Source: an uncultured Kordia sp.
GTDB lineage: Bacteria > Bacteroidota > Bacteroidia > Flavobacteriales > Flavobacteriaceae
Assembly: GCF_947496985.1 (NCBI RefSeq)
Contig: NZ_CANMEZ010000008.1
Coordinates: 124,001 to 188,000, forward strand
DNA length: 64,000 bases
Reading direction: 5' to 3'
Part shown: positions 25,379 to 34,124 of the stretch, piece by piece
How positions within the stretch are numbered: the first letter of the stretch is position 1
How the letters are laid out: each line of letters begins with the position of its first letter
The notes under the pieces: model-generated
Told to the model about the DNA's origin: nothing
What the model saw: the letters and a program-made list of their open reading frames with translations, nothing else
Databases searched by the model: none
Program-made: the position numbers and the translations under genes

Positions 25379-27244
25379 ATGGCAGACATAATAAGGCTTT
25401 TACCCGATCATGTTGCAAACCAAATTGCAGCAGGAGAAGTAGTGCAGCGCCCTGCATCAGTGGTAAAAGAACTACTTGAAAATGCAATTGATGCAAAAGC
25501 TTCAGAAATTAAACTTATTGTAAAAGAAGCTGGAAAAACACTAATACATGTTATAGATAATGGCTTTGGAATGAGTGAGACAGATGCACGACTTTCCTTT
25601 GAACGTCATGCCACATCTAAAATTCAAGCAGCTGAAGACTTGTTCAATTTAAGTACAAAAGGATTCCGTGGAGAAGCACTTGCTTCTATTGCGGCAATTG
25701 CGCATGTAGAATTACAAACAAAAAAAGAAGCAGACGAGCTCGGAACACGCATCAAAATTGAAGGAAGTAATGTAGTAACACAAGAAGTAGTTACAACACC
25801 AACAGGAACTTCCATCGCTGTCAAAAATCTATTTTATAACATTCCTGCACGTCGTAACTTTTTAAAGTCAGACGCTGTAGAATTACGTCATATTATTGAT
25901 GAATTTCAACGTGTTTCATTAGCACATCCTGACATTTCCTTTGTTTTATATCACAATGGAAATGAATTATTTAATCTTCCAAAAAGTAATATACGACAAC
26001 GTATTGTGAATATTTTAGGAGGAAAAACCAATGAAAAACTCGTTCCTGTTGAAGAAGATACAGATATTGTAAAAATCAGTGGTTTTGTGGGTAAACCCGA
26101 ATTTGCAAAGAAGAGTAGAAATGAACAGTTTTTCTTCGTGAATAACCGATTCATCAAAAGTCCTTACTTGCATCATGCTATCAATGCTGCGTTTGAAGGC
26201 TTACTGAAAGAAAAGATGCAACCAAGCTATTTTATCTATTTAGAAGTAAATCCTGAAACGATTGATATTAATATTCATCCGACAAAAACAGAAATAAAAT
26301 TTGATGACGAACATTCACTGTATGCAATGCTTCGCGCAACTGTAAAACATAGTTTAGGACAATTTAATATTGCGCCTGTACTCGATTTTGATAGAGATGC
26401 AAATTTAGACACACCTTATGATTATAAAAACAAGCAAGCTGCCGTTCCAAATATTCAAGTAGATCGTAGTTTTAATCCGTTTGCAGATGAAAAGAAAATC
26501 TCTGGAAACACCACAACAGCACCTAGATATACAAACTTTAAGAAAGAATCTACAGAAGGCTGGGAAAGTTTATATGTTGGGCTTGAATCAAAATCGAATA
26601 ATACCACACGTTATTCTGGCGAAAGCATAGAGCTTGAATCAGAAGAAGTTACAAGTTCTTTATTTGCAAATGACGAACCAAGAGAAACACTTACCTATCA
26701 ATTACACAGAAAATATATTGTAAGTTCTATAAAATCAGGAATCGTAGTTATAGATCAACATAGAGCACATCAACGTGTGCTATATGAACAATTATTAAAA
26801 AATATTACCGTTAGTGAAGCTGTGAGTCAACAACTGTTGTTTCCTGTTACATTTACGTTTTCTTCAAGTGAAATTGCTTTACTTAGAGAAGTGAAAGAAA
26901 GTTTAGAAAATATTGGATTCATGTTTAGCGACATTACAGACGATACTATTGAACTTTCCGGAATTCCGTCAAACATTTCTGAAAGTGAATTACAGATTAT
27001 CATTGAGCAAATGCTAAACGATTTTCAAGGAGAAATTCCTGATACTGGATTCAGTCAAACTGACGTTTTAGTAAAATCGTTAGCTAAAAGTATGGCAATT
27101 CGCACAGGAAAAAAATTAGAAATTGCAGAACAAGAAGCATTGGTAAACAATCTTTTTGCCTGTAAAGAGCCAATGATTTCCCCTTTTCAAAGAACCATTT
27201 TCATCACACTTAGCGTAGATGATTTAGATAAAAAATTTATATAA
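25379..27244 (+). CDS. mutL: DNA mismatch repair protein MutL
   Basis: The protein has 621 residues. The GHKL ATPase domain is intact: IRLLPDHVANQIAAGEVVQRP, ELLENAIDA, DNGFGMS, FERHATSKI and GFRGEALASI. The middle transducer domain shows VNNRFIKSPYLHHAI and NIHPTKTEIKF. The C-terminal dimerisation domain contains IDQHRAHQRVLYE where endonuclease-competent MutL proteins have DQHAxxERxxYE. The first Glu is replaced by Gln, so nicking activity is uncertain. Family role: linking MutS mismatch recognition to strand removal. It starts an apparent operon with two rhomboid genes. Confidence 0.96.
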   Translation: MADIIRLLPDHVANQIAAGEVVQRPASVVKELLENAIDAKASEIKLIVKEAGKTLIHVIDNGFGMSETDARLSFERHATSKIQAAEDLFNLSTKGFRGEALASIAAIAHVELQTKKEADELGTRIKIEGSNVVTQEVVTTPTGTSIAVKNLFYNIPARRNFLKSDAVELRHIIDEFQRVSLAHPDISFVLYHNGNELFNLPKSNIRQRIVNILGGKTNEKLVPVEEDTDIVKISGFVGKPEFAKKSRNEQFFFVNNRFIKSPYLHHAINAAFEGLLKEKMQPSYFIYLEVNPETIDINIHPTKTEIKFDDEHSLYAMLRATVKHSLGQFNIAPVLDFDRDANLDTPYDYKNKQAAVPNIQVDRSFNPFADEKKISGNTTTAPRYTNFKKESTEGWESLYVGLESKSNNTTRYSGESIELESEEVTSSLFANDEPRETLTYQLHRKYIVSSIKSGIVVIDQHRAHQRVLYEQLLKNITVSEAVSQQLLFPVTFTFSSSEIALLREVKESLENIGFMFSDITDDTIELSGIPSNISESELQIIIEQMLNDFQGEIPDTGFSQTDVLVKSLAKSMAIRTGKKLEIAEQEALVNNLFACKEPMISPFQRTIFITLSVDDLDKKFI

Positions 27245-27247
27245 GTT

Positions 27248-28081
27248 ATGACGCGCATCACTGAAACGGTTAAACATTTAATCATTATCAATGTACTGCT
27301 TTGGGTAGCTACATTGGTTTTAGGAGAAAGAGGCATTGATCTCAATGCATTATTAGCACTACATTTCCCTGAAAATAACCTATTTGGTTTTTGGCAACCT
27401 ATTACAAGTATGTTTATGCATTCTGTTGTAGATCCAACACATATTTTATTTAATATGATTGCCTTATGGATGTTTGGCTCTGATTTGGAAATGCGTTGGG
27501 GAAAAATAAAATTCTTGAGTTTTTATATGATTACGGGTGTTGGTGCAGGTTTGATACACACCTTAATAAATTATATTGAATTTTACCCACTTACGCAGGA
27601 AATTGTAAATTTAAATTTAACGGCCGAACAACTCAAGCAAGTCATTAATATAGATATGGTCAGAAGTAATAGGTTTATGGGGGAAATACTTTATAATAAG
27701 TTACCCGCTATATTAGACACTTCACAGTTCAATGCTGTTACTGCAAATGAGGGTTATTTCAGAGCTTTATTTGATATGAACATATCCAACCAAACAAGAG
27801 CCGTTGGAGCTTCTGGAGCACTATATGGTGTATTAGTTGCTTATGGAGTATTGTATCAAAATAGAGAAATTATGCTTATGTTTATTCCAATTCCAATAAA
27901 AGCAAAATATTTTATTTTAGGACTATTAGCCTATGATTCGGTATCTGCGCTTTCTGGTGGAAATGGAATATTTGGCGGTGGAAATGTGGCACATTTTGCA
28001 CATATTGGAGGTGCACTATTTGGCTTACTACTAATGTGGTATTTTGACAAAACTCAGTTTAATAAAAATCGTTGGGACTAA
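27248..28081 (+). CDS. Rhomboid-family intramembrane serine protease
   Basis: The protein has 277 residues with about six membrane segments. The catalytic Ser is in VGASGALYGVLVAYG and the catalytic His in HFAHIGGALFGLLL. The first loop has the family WR-like region (SDLEMRWGKIKFL). An insert of ~70 residues after helix 3 (about residues 115-180) is larger than in GlpG. It cleaves membrane proteins within the bilayer. The substrate is unknown. It follows mutL by three bases and overlaps the next gene by one base. Confidence 0.92.
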   Translation: MTRITETVKHLIIINVLLWVATLVLGERGIDLNALLALHFPENNLFGFWQPITSMFMHSVVDPTHILFNMIALWMFGSDLEMRWGKIKFLSFYMITGVGAGLIHTLINYIEFYPLTQEIVNLNLTAEQLKQVINIDMVRSNRFMGEILYNKLPAILDTSQFNAVTANEGYFRALFDMNISNQTRAVGASGALYGVLVAYGVLYQNREIMLMFIPIPIKAKYFILGLLAYDSVSALSGGNGIFGGGNVAHFAHIGGALFGLLLMWYFDKTQFNKNRWD

Positions 28082-28977
28082 TGGATTGGAAAACACGTAT
28101 AGCAACCTTATATCGAGGATTTAATATAGCTGAAAAGTTAATCTTTTTAAACATTGTCGTTTTCGCTATTGTTTCACTGTACAACATGTTATTTTACTCG
28201 TTTACAGGAACATATTCTACATTTTTCACAAATTATTTTACACTTCCAAAAGCACTAGGAGAATTATTATACAAACCATGGACAATAGTTACCTATGGTT
28301 TTATGCACGCTGACTTTATGCACTTAATTTTTAACTGTATAGGATTGTACTTTACAGGAAGAATTTTTTCTACTTTCTTTAGCGAACGCCAATTTATAAC
28401 TGTATACTCTTTTGGGATTTTCGCAGGCGCGCTGCTGTTTTTAGTTAGTTATAATTTATTACCAGCTTTTGCTGACAAACCTGCTTTGTTAATGGGAGCA
28501 TCAGCCGCTGTATTAGCAATTACAGTTGCAGGAGCTACCTATTCACCTAATTTGATTGTAAATTTACTTGGCATATTTCCTATTAAATACTGGATCGTTG
28601 CAGCATTACTAGTAGTTTCTTATGTATCATATATCCCGTATACAAATGCTGGTGGACATTTTGCACATATTGGAGGAGCACTTATCGGTTATTTGTATGT
28701 AAAACAACTTCAAAGCGGAAAAAATATTGGTACTGGTTTTGAAAATCTTTTAGATAGCCTAGCGAGTTTTTTTAAGTTTAAAAAGAAATCTCCATTAAAA
28801 ACCGTATATAAAAACAAAAAGACAAAAACGAGAAGTTCTAGGAAAACTGCAAGCCAATCTCCAACAGAGAAACAACATAAAATTGATGGCATTTTAGATA
28901 AAATAAGTAAGTCTGGCTATGAAAGCCTGACTAAGGAAGAAAAAGACTTCCTGTTTAAAGCAGGAAAGGAAAATTAG
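28081..28977 (+). CDS. Second rhomboid-family protease with DUF6576-like C-terminal tail
   Basis: The protein has 298 residues from the ATG at 28081, which overlaps the upstream stop as TAATG. The track start at 28072 is a TTG inside the upstream gene. The catalytic Ser is in LLMGASAAVLAI and the His in GGHFAHIGGALIGYLYV, with FMHADFMHLIFNCIGLYFTGR earlier. After the membrane part comes a Lys/Ser linker and a short helical domain (DGILDKISKSGYESLTKEE) like DUF6576, seen at the end of Bacteroidota rhomboids. It is translationally coupled to its paralogue. Confidence 0.9.
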   Translation: MDWKTRIATLYRGFNIAEKLIFLNIVVFAIVSLYNMLFYSFTGTYSTFFTNYFTLPKALGELLYKPWTIVTYGFMHADFMHLIFNCIGLYFTGRIFSTFFSERQFITVYSFGIFAGALLFLVSYNLLPAFADKPALLMGASAAVLAITVAGATYSPNLIVNLLGIFPIKYWIVAALLVVSYVSYIPYTNAGGHFAHIGGALIGYLYVKQLQSGKNIGTGFENLLDSLASFFKFKKKSPLKTVYKNKKTKTRSSRKTASQSPTEKQHKIDGILDKISKSGYESLTKEEKDFLFKAGKEN

Positions 28978-28980
28978 TAT

Positions 28981-30018
28981 ATGACTGAAAAGAAGAAAAG
29001 ATTAGGTTTTTTTGGTAGAATTGTCTTCTTCTTCAATTCGGTATTTGCTGCGCTTTTACTTTTATCTTATATATTACCATACGCTGTTCCGAAAAGTTTC
29101 CCAATTCTTTCGGTATTAAGCTTATTAGTTCCTGTATTTATCATTATCAATTTTTTCTTTTTGATTTACTGGATTTTAAATGTTCGAAAGCAATTCATAC
29201 TATCACTTTTTGTATTAGTTATTGGTTACTCGCACGTTACTTCTTTGTATAAATTTTCAGGAAACACCACAGAACCTTCTCAAAACTCAATTTCTGTAAT
29301 GAGTTATAATGTACGTTTATTCAATATTTATAAATGGCTAGAAGATGATACGATTGATGAAAAAATTGTGAAGTTAGTTAAAACCGAATCACCTGACATT
29401 ATTGCTTTTCAAGAATTTCACAAAAAACAAGAAGCTGCGTTTAATTTTTATCCATATAAACATGTAGCTTTAAAAGGTAAAAATGACAAAACAGGACAAG
29501 CTATTTTTTCTAAGTTTCCTATTATTCACAAAGGTTCATTGAAATTTCCGAACACACCAAACAATGCTATTTATATAGATATTGTTCAAAATAATGATAC
29601 CATCCGTGTGTACAATCTACACTTACAATCATTACGTATTAATCCAAAAGAAGAAGAGTTTTCACAAGAAAATTCAGAACGATTAGTAAAACGTATGGCG
29701 CATACTTTTAAGATGCAACAATCACAAGCAGAATTGTTTGAAATCAACAGAAAGAATTGTAATTACAAGAAAATTATTTTGGGAGATTTTAATAATACAC
29801 AATTTTCAAACGTATACAAAACAATTAAAGGCAATATGAAAGATGGTTTTGTAGAAGCTGGAAAAGGTTTTGGCAAAACGCTAGACTACCCGTTTTTTCC
29901 AATGCGAATCGATTTTATTTTAACTGATGAAAGCTTTACTGTAAATCAGTTTCAAACATTTTCAGAACATTATTCTGATCATTTCCCTATTAAGAGTATG
30001 ATTTCTTTAGGAAATTAA
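28981..30018 (+). CDS. Endonuclease/exonuclease/phosphatase-family protein with N-terminal membrane anchor
   Basis: The protein has 345 residues. About three hydrophobic segments occupy the first ~85 residues. The EEP domain follows, with ISVMSYNVRLFN, DIIAFQEFHKK (catalytic Glu), IILGDFNNTQF, FGKTLDYPFFPMRIDFIL and HYSDHFPIKS. All metal and catalytic motifs are present. Families with this fold cleave phosphodiesters in nucleic acids, lipids or inositol phosphates. The substrate is unknown. It starts three bases after the second rhomboid and so is last in the mutL operon. Confidence 0.9.
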   Translation: MTEKKKRLGFFGRIVFFFNSVFAALLLLSYILPYAVPKSFPILSVLSLLVPVFIIINFFFLIYWILNVRKQFILSLFVLVIGYSHVTSLYKFSGNTTEPSQNSISVMSYNVRLFNIYKWLEDDTIDEKIVKLVKTESPDIIAFQEFHKKQEAAFNFYPYKHVALKGKNDKTGQAIFSKFPIIHKGSLKFPNTPNNAIYIDIVQNNDTIRVYNLHLQSLRINPKEEEFSQENSERLVKRMAHTFKMQQSQAELFEINRKNCNYKKIILGDFNNTQFSNVYKTIKGNMKDGFVEAGKGFGKTLDYPFFPMRIDFILTDESFTVNQFQTFSEHYSDHFPIKSMISLGN

Positions 30019-30092
30019 AGAATTGCAAGATTCAAGGTTTTCTCTGTTTTCTAAAATACATCTTGAAGACTAATCATTTATTATTTACTCTT

Positions 30093-30824
30093 TTACCCTT
30101 TGTTTCCATCCAAATACGCTTCGCTCTGCTTGAAATATTTTTGCACTGATTCATCTAAATATTGAGAATATGTTGTTTCTTCATTTCGAAGTTTCGACAA
30201 TTTTGCCATAGCATACGCAATTACTTGTTCTGGTAGATATCCTTGTCCACTAGACTCCCAACCAAAAGTTCCAACGGATGAAAACCTAAATCGTGAGTTT
30301 CCTAAAAAAATACCAAATCCATATGAGATTGCCGTCAAATCTGTTACGTATTCATCATTTTCAATGATTCTATTTTCTCCAAGTAATATTTCATGTGATA
30401 ATTCATGCGCAATCGTTGCAATAAGAGAAATTGTATCCTTTAACTGTTCGCGCTCAATAGAAATAACAGTTCCTTTTTCACTCTTTTCATATGTTCCTGA
30501 TGCACTATTCCAACTTCCATTAATGTCTGCAGGAGTTGTTAATGTAGTACCATCTGCCATTTCCACTGGCGAATCTGAGAAAAATTCTAGTTTAATATCA
30601 GCATTACGAATCTGCATCAACTCCATGGTTCGTTTTAGGATAAATTCCGCATCTTGTTCGCTTCGATCAAAGTCTCTGTTATAAAAACCCTTGGTAGGCG
30701 TTATCGTTCTGATTTCCATAAAATGATTCTCATTCAACTCTTTACGCAACCAATTCAAGGTTTTATCAACCCAAATTTTATCTTCTGCAGTTATTGGTAA
30801 TTTTTTCTTTTTCTTCCAAAACAT
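30093..30824 (-). CDS. Hypothetical protein with zincin-like HELSH motif
   Basis: The protein has 243 residues and no signal peptide; the N-terminus is basic (FWKKKKKLP). HELSHE is at 140-145, preceded by the hydrophobic helix SLIATIA and followed by NDEYVTDLTAISYGFG, whose Glu or Asp could be the third zinc ligand. This is the geometry of small HExxH metallopeptidases. The N-terminal part (ITPTKGFYNRDFD) is not recognised. It may be a cytoplasmic metallopeptidase or an inactive relative. It is a single gene, convergent to the EEP-family gene. Confidence 0.7.
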   Translation of the reverse strand: MFWKKKKKLPITAEDKIWVDKTLNWLRKELNENHFMEIRTITPTKGFYNRDFDRSEQDAEFILKRTMELMQIRNADIKLEFFSDSPVEMADGTTLTTPADINGSWNSASGTYEKSEKGTVISIEREQLKDTISLIATIAHELSHEILLGENRIIENDEYVTDLTAISYGFGIFLGNSRFRFSSVGTFGWESSGQGYLPEQVIAYAMAKLSKLRNEETTYSQYLDESVQKYFKQSEAYLDGNKG

Positions 30825-30973
30825 AATTCGTTATTCAAAAAATTAAAGGTTTCTATTCAAAGAGTTGCTCTAAAATAATTCTCTTTTTTTTAAGTAATGT
30901 TTTATCGGATTTCACTCTTCCTCACTAAATCTATCATTCTTTTGATTCATCATTAACTCTAAAACAGAATGCT

Positions 30974-31186
30974 ATGAAAAAGAAAGTTACATTATTAATG
31001 CTTAACAAAAAATCAATTTCAAACCTTGAAAACAAATATGTCTTAGGTGGAAACGAATTCTATTATGAACATTTTACAAGTAAACAATTTTGCAAAACAA
31101 AATGCTGCTCTTCAGAAGTATATCAAGATTGTACAGTTACGTATAAAGCTTGTGTAACGCAAGCTAGGTTTTGTGGAGCATATTAA
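30974..31186 (+). CDS. Solitary lanthipeptide-like RiPP precursor
   Basis: The peptide has 70 residues. The leader MKKKVTLLMLNKKSISNLEN ends at VLGGN and matches the leader type of the 21.7-22.9 kb cluster (LNKKSISNL, GG). The core FYYEHFTSKQFCKTKCCSSE plus DCTVTYKACVTQARFC has six cysteines and many Ser/Thr. It has its own hairpin terminator immediately after the stop codon. It is not next to any modification gene; neighbours are an HExxH protein (divergent) and DUF6122/WbqC (convergent). Confidence 0.8.
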   Translation: MKKKVTLLMLNKKSISNLENKYVLGGNEFYYEHFTSKQFCKTKCCSSEVYQDCTVTYKACVTQARFCGAY

Positions 31187-31190
31187 AAAA

Positions 31191-31218
31191 AATAAACGGA
31201 CTTCGGTTCGTTTTTTTC
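31191..31218 (+). terminator. Terminator of the solitary RiPP precursor
   Basis: AAACGGAC, loop TTCG, GTTCGTTT (one G-U pair) with a run of T. It begins within ten bases of the stop codon. The UUCG tetraloop makes it very stable. Confidence 0.88.
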
Positions 31219-31393
31219 TTTTCCTCTAAACAGTACTATGCAATATAAGTAGTAAAGATTCAAGATTGGTTACTTATTACTTTCACAAACAAACATGACA
31301 ATTTAAATTTAAGGTTTTCTTGCGAGTTAAAAAGTCTTAGTTCTATTATCTATACGCTCTATAATTCTTACAATGAAGCGATCTATATTTACA

Positions 31394-31702
31394 CTACATC
31401 ATCCAACAATCTACACTATCTGCCAAAATATGAAGCAATAAACCAATCCCAAGAATACGTGTTTTTTTGAAAAATAGAAATCCTACATACACTGCAATTG
31501 CGTAATACGTATGTAACGGATGAAAGTTGATACTACAACGATTTGAATCAAAAATTGGTGTTGCTAATAAATGATCAAGATCGATAAACATAACTACTAT
31601 GAATACAAAATAGGTCATTTTCCATTGTTTTCGATAGAAAAATAAAGCAATGAGTACTGGAAAGACAAAGTGTAATCCGTAATGAATATAGGTTCGTAAC
31701 AA
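31394..31702 (-). CDS. DUF6122 family membrane protein (TTG start)
   Basis: The protein has 102 residues with about three to four hydrophobic segments. Conserved-looking polar motifs are MFIDLDHLLATPIFD and RCSINFHPLHTYYA, and it ends HILADSVDCWMM. The Asp/His pattern recalls metal-dependent membrane hydrolases such as YdjM-type proteins. The family, found next to WbqC in flavobacteria, has no known role. The start is a TTG two bases after the WbqC stop codon. The next Met is at residue 29, inside the first conserved stretch, so the TTG is preferred. Confidence 0.8.
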   Translation of the reverse strand: MLRTYIHYGLHFVFPVLIALFFYRKQWKMTYFVFIVVMFIDLDHLLATPIFDSNRCSINFHPLHTYYAIAVYVGFLFFKKTRILGIGLLLHILADSVDCWMM

Positions 31703-31704
31703 GC

Positions 31705-32325
31705 TTATGAAATGGTTTGTTGCTCTAAATAACTGAGTGCGTTTGTACCTTCATTAAAAAGCAAATCTAAAATACTCAGGTTTGGAATAAAATCGTGCTT
31801 CGCATCAAATACTTGTGTATATTTTTCAAACCCGTAATCAGGTTCTTTTTTTACAACTACCAATTTTCTAAAATCGTTCATATTTGAAACAATCGGTTCA
31901 TAAGTCATTGTTTTAGCAGTTTCTATTTCTAATTGCAGACATTCGTTTACTAATTGAATTGTATCAATATTTAAATCCATTAAAAACGTATATCGTTTTT
32001 CAAATAATGGGCGTAATTCATCTTCATAATATTCAAAGTACGGAGATGTTCTATATGCTGACTCTAGGGATTTCCAATGCAAGCGTTGCCAAGGAGTTTC
32101 GTTAGCAATTTCAATGTCTTTATACTTCTGATTTTTTATTTCTTTATTGTGCCGCACAGGAACATTAAACATTAGTTTCCCATTCGCTCCATATACATAA
32201 GTACGATTACGATAAGTTTGCTTTTGGAAATTATCTTCCATTTCAAACATTAACTGTTCCGACTTCGCAAATACCACATAGTGTGCAATACTTGGAAAAT
32301 ATGTTGGATGAATGAGAGTTATCAA
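31705..32325 (-). CDS. WbqC-like family protein (TTG start)
   Basis: The protein has 206 residues. It opens ITLIHPTYFPSIAHYVVFAK and continues with RNRTYVYGANGKLMFNVPV, DIEIANETPWQRLHWKSLES and YFEYYEDELRPLFE, the WbqC family pattern. WbqC genes occur in O-antigen loci and in Bacteroidota next to lepB, and the biochemical role is not settled. The start is TTG at 32325, directly abutting a heptamer tandem repeat that contains an in-frame stop, so no longer start is possible. It belongs to the parA-to-DUF6122 block. Confidence 0.85.
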   Translation of the reverse strand: MITLIHPTYFPSIAHYVVFAKSEQLMFEMEDNFQKQTYRNRTYVYGANGKLMFNVPVRHNKEIKNQKYKDIEIANETPWQRLHWKSLESAYRTSPYFEYYEDELRPLFEKRYTFLMDLNIDTIQLVNECLQLEIETAKTMTYEPIVSNMNDFRKLVVVKKEPDYGFEKYTQVFDAKHDFIPNLSILDLLFNEGTNALSYLEQQTIS

Positions 32326-32370
32326 TGAATTATGAATTATGAATTATGAATTATGAATTATGAATTATGA
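32326..32370. repeat. Tandem heptamer repeat (TGAATTA) x6
   Basis: Six exact copies of TGAATTA run from 32326 to 32367, followed by TGA. The array touches the start codon of the WbqC gene, so it lies in the 5' region of that message. Such 7-base arrays vary by slippage. Confidence 0.95.
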
Positions 32371-32465
32371 AAAGGTTCTTTTCTTACAAGAAAGCATCAA
32401 ATCAATATCATTATCAAATTGTCAAATCTTCAAATTGATACATTGATAAATTTCTACACTAAAAA

Positions 32466-34028
32466 CTACTTTGCTGCTTTCTTTTTCTTTCTAAAGTAAT
32501 TGAATACAAACCAGCCCGCTAATAAAACTAAGAAATACTTAAAATATGAAACTGGCGCTCCTTCTCCACTTACTGTTGTAAATAATCGATTCCAACGTAT
32601 TTTATTAATTCCAGTTGCTTTTGTATCCCAACTAAACCAAACAAATACTGGTTTCCCTAATACATGATCAAATGGTACAAATCCCCAACTTCTAGAATCT
32701 TGTGAGTTTCCTCGGTTATCTCCCATCATCCAATAATAATCTTGATTGAATGTATATGAAGTGATTACTTTTCCATCAATCAGAATTTGATCTCCTTCAA
32801 CTTTTAGGTTTTGCCCTTCGTATTCAGAAATTGCACGTTTGTATAATGGTAAATTTGCTGTTGTTAATTGTACTGTACTTCCTTTCGCAGGAATTGTAAT
32901 TGGTCCAAAATTAGAATTATTCCACTTGTAATTTGGGGAATGCGGAAATACAGAGGCATTAGACTCTCCTTTTTTCTGTACATGTTTTGTAACTGAAAGT
33001 ACATTAGGATGATTCTTCAATTTTTCAGCAGCTTCTTCTGTTACTGCGCTAAACATATATGTTCCTTTATTATTTATAGGTCCATATCCATCTGTAATAT
33101 CATAGGCATCATGCAAATATTGATCATTAAAACGACCTCCTTTTGTTTCAACCAAGTAGTTAAACTGTAATTTTGCTCTGTCTGGCAAATCGTTTTGAAT
33201 TCCGTTTGTGTACACAAATCCATCACGTACTTCTAGCTTATCGCCTGGCAAACCTACACAACGCTTTACATAGTTAGAACGTTTATCTAAAGGCTTATAA
33301 ACAACTTTACTGTTTGGATCATCTATAACTGTCAATGTATCCGCTGGCCAGTTAAACACCACAATATCATTTCGTTCTATTGTTTCAAAACCTGGAAATC
33401 TAAAGTATGGTAATTGTGGTTCTGACATATATGACTTTGCCCCTACGATCGGAATTGCATCATGAACCATTGGTGCAGCAACTGCTGTCATTGGCGTTCT
33501 GGCTCCGTAATGTATTTTACTCACAAATAAGAAATCACCAACTAATAATGTTTTTTCTAAAGATGAAGACGGAATTACAAATGGTTGCATTACATAGGTA
33601 TGCACTAAAGTTGCTGCCACTACGGCAAACAAAATAGAAGCAACCCATTCGCCAGCCGATGTACGTGGCTTTAAACTTCTATCTTTTACATATTCTACAT
33701 CTAACATATAGTTCACGTAGTAAATATAAAAACCAAGTGTTAAAACGGCTGCAAAAGTCTCATAACGCTCTGTTCTTCCAAAACTACGAATCGTTTCTAC
33801 CCAAAGTACAGGAAAAATTATCAATTGAATGATTGGTACAAATAATAAAATAACCCAATACCATTCTTTTGGTCTGTTTATAATTTGCATTAAAACGTAC
33901 GCATTATATACAGGAATTGCTGCTTCCCAAGCTTTTCTACCTGCTTTTACATAGAGTTTCCATGTTCCTAAAAAATGTACTACTTGAACGAATAAGAAAA
34001 ATAGTAATAATGCTTGCGTAAAGGTCAT
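32466..34028 (-). CDS. lepB: Signal peptidase I (S26)
   Basis: The protein has 520 residues. Four hydrophobic segments occupy the first ~145 residues, more than in E. coli. The catalytic Ser is in VIPSSSLEKTLLVGDF (about residue 155). The general-base Lys is in YVKRCVGLPGDKLEVRDG (Lys255). The C-terminal box is MMGDNRGNSQDSRSWGFVP, and a last hydrophobic segment lies near the end (FLVLLAGWFVFNYF). The total length is large but usual for flavobacterial LepB, which carries an insert between the boxes. It removes signal peptides from exported proteins at the inner membrane. Confidence 0.95.
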   Translation of the reverse strand: MTFTQALLLFFLFVQVVHFLGTWKLYVKAGRKAWEAAIPVYNAYVLMQIINRPKEWYWVILLFVPIIQLIIFPVLWVETIRSFGRTERYETFAAVLTLGFYIYYVNYMLDVEYVKDRSLKPRTSAGEWVASILFAVVAATLVHTYVMQPFVIPSSSLEKTLLVGDFLFVSKIHYGARTPMTAVAAPMVHDAIPIVGAKSYMSEPQLPYFRFPGFETIERNDIVVFNWPADTLTVIDDPNSKVVYKPLDKRSNYVKRCVGLPGDKLEVRDGFVYTNGIQNDLPDRAKLQFNYLVETKGGRFNDQYLHDAYDITDGYGPINNKGTYMFSAVTEEAAEKLKNHPNVLSVTKHVQKKGESNASVFPHSPNYKWNNSNFGPITIPAKGSTVQLTTANLPLYKRAISEYEGQNLKVEGDQILIDGKVITSYTFNQDYYWMMGDNRGNSQDSRSWGFVPFDHVLGKPVFVWFSWDTKATGINKIRWNRLFTTVSGEGAPVSYFKYFLVLLAGWFVFNYFRKKKKAAK

Positions 34029-34124
34029 TTGTTGTATTTTTTATAATTCAGTAGTGCATAAATACTGAATCTAGTTGGTTATTCACAAATATATAGTGTG
34101 AAAATTAATCTATTTTAATGTTTA

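Noticed and set aside
32326-32370. CRISPR array
   Set aside because: The heptamer copies are contiguous without spacers, so this is a microsatellite. No CRISPR-like repeat-spacer pattern was seen in the window.
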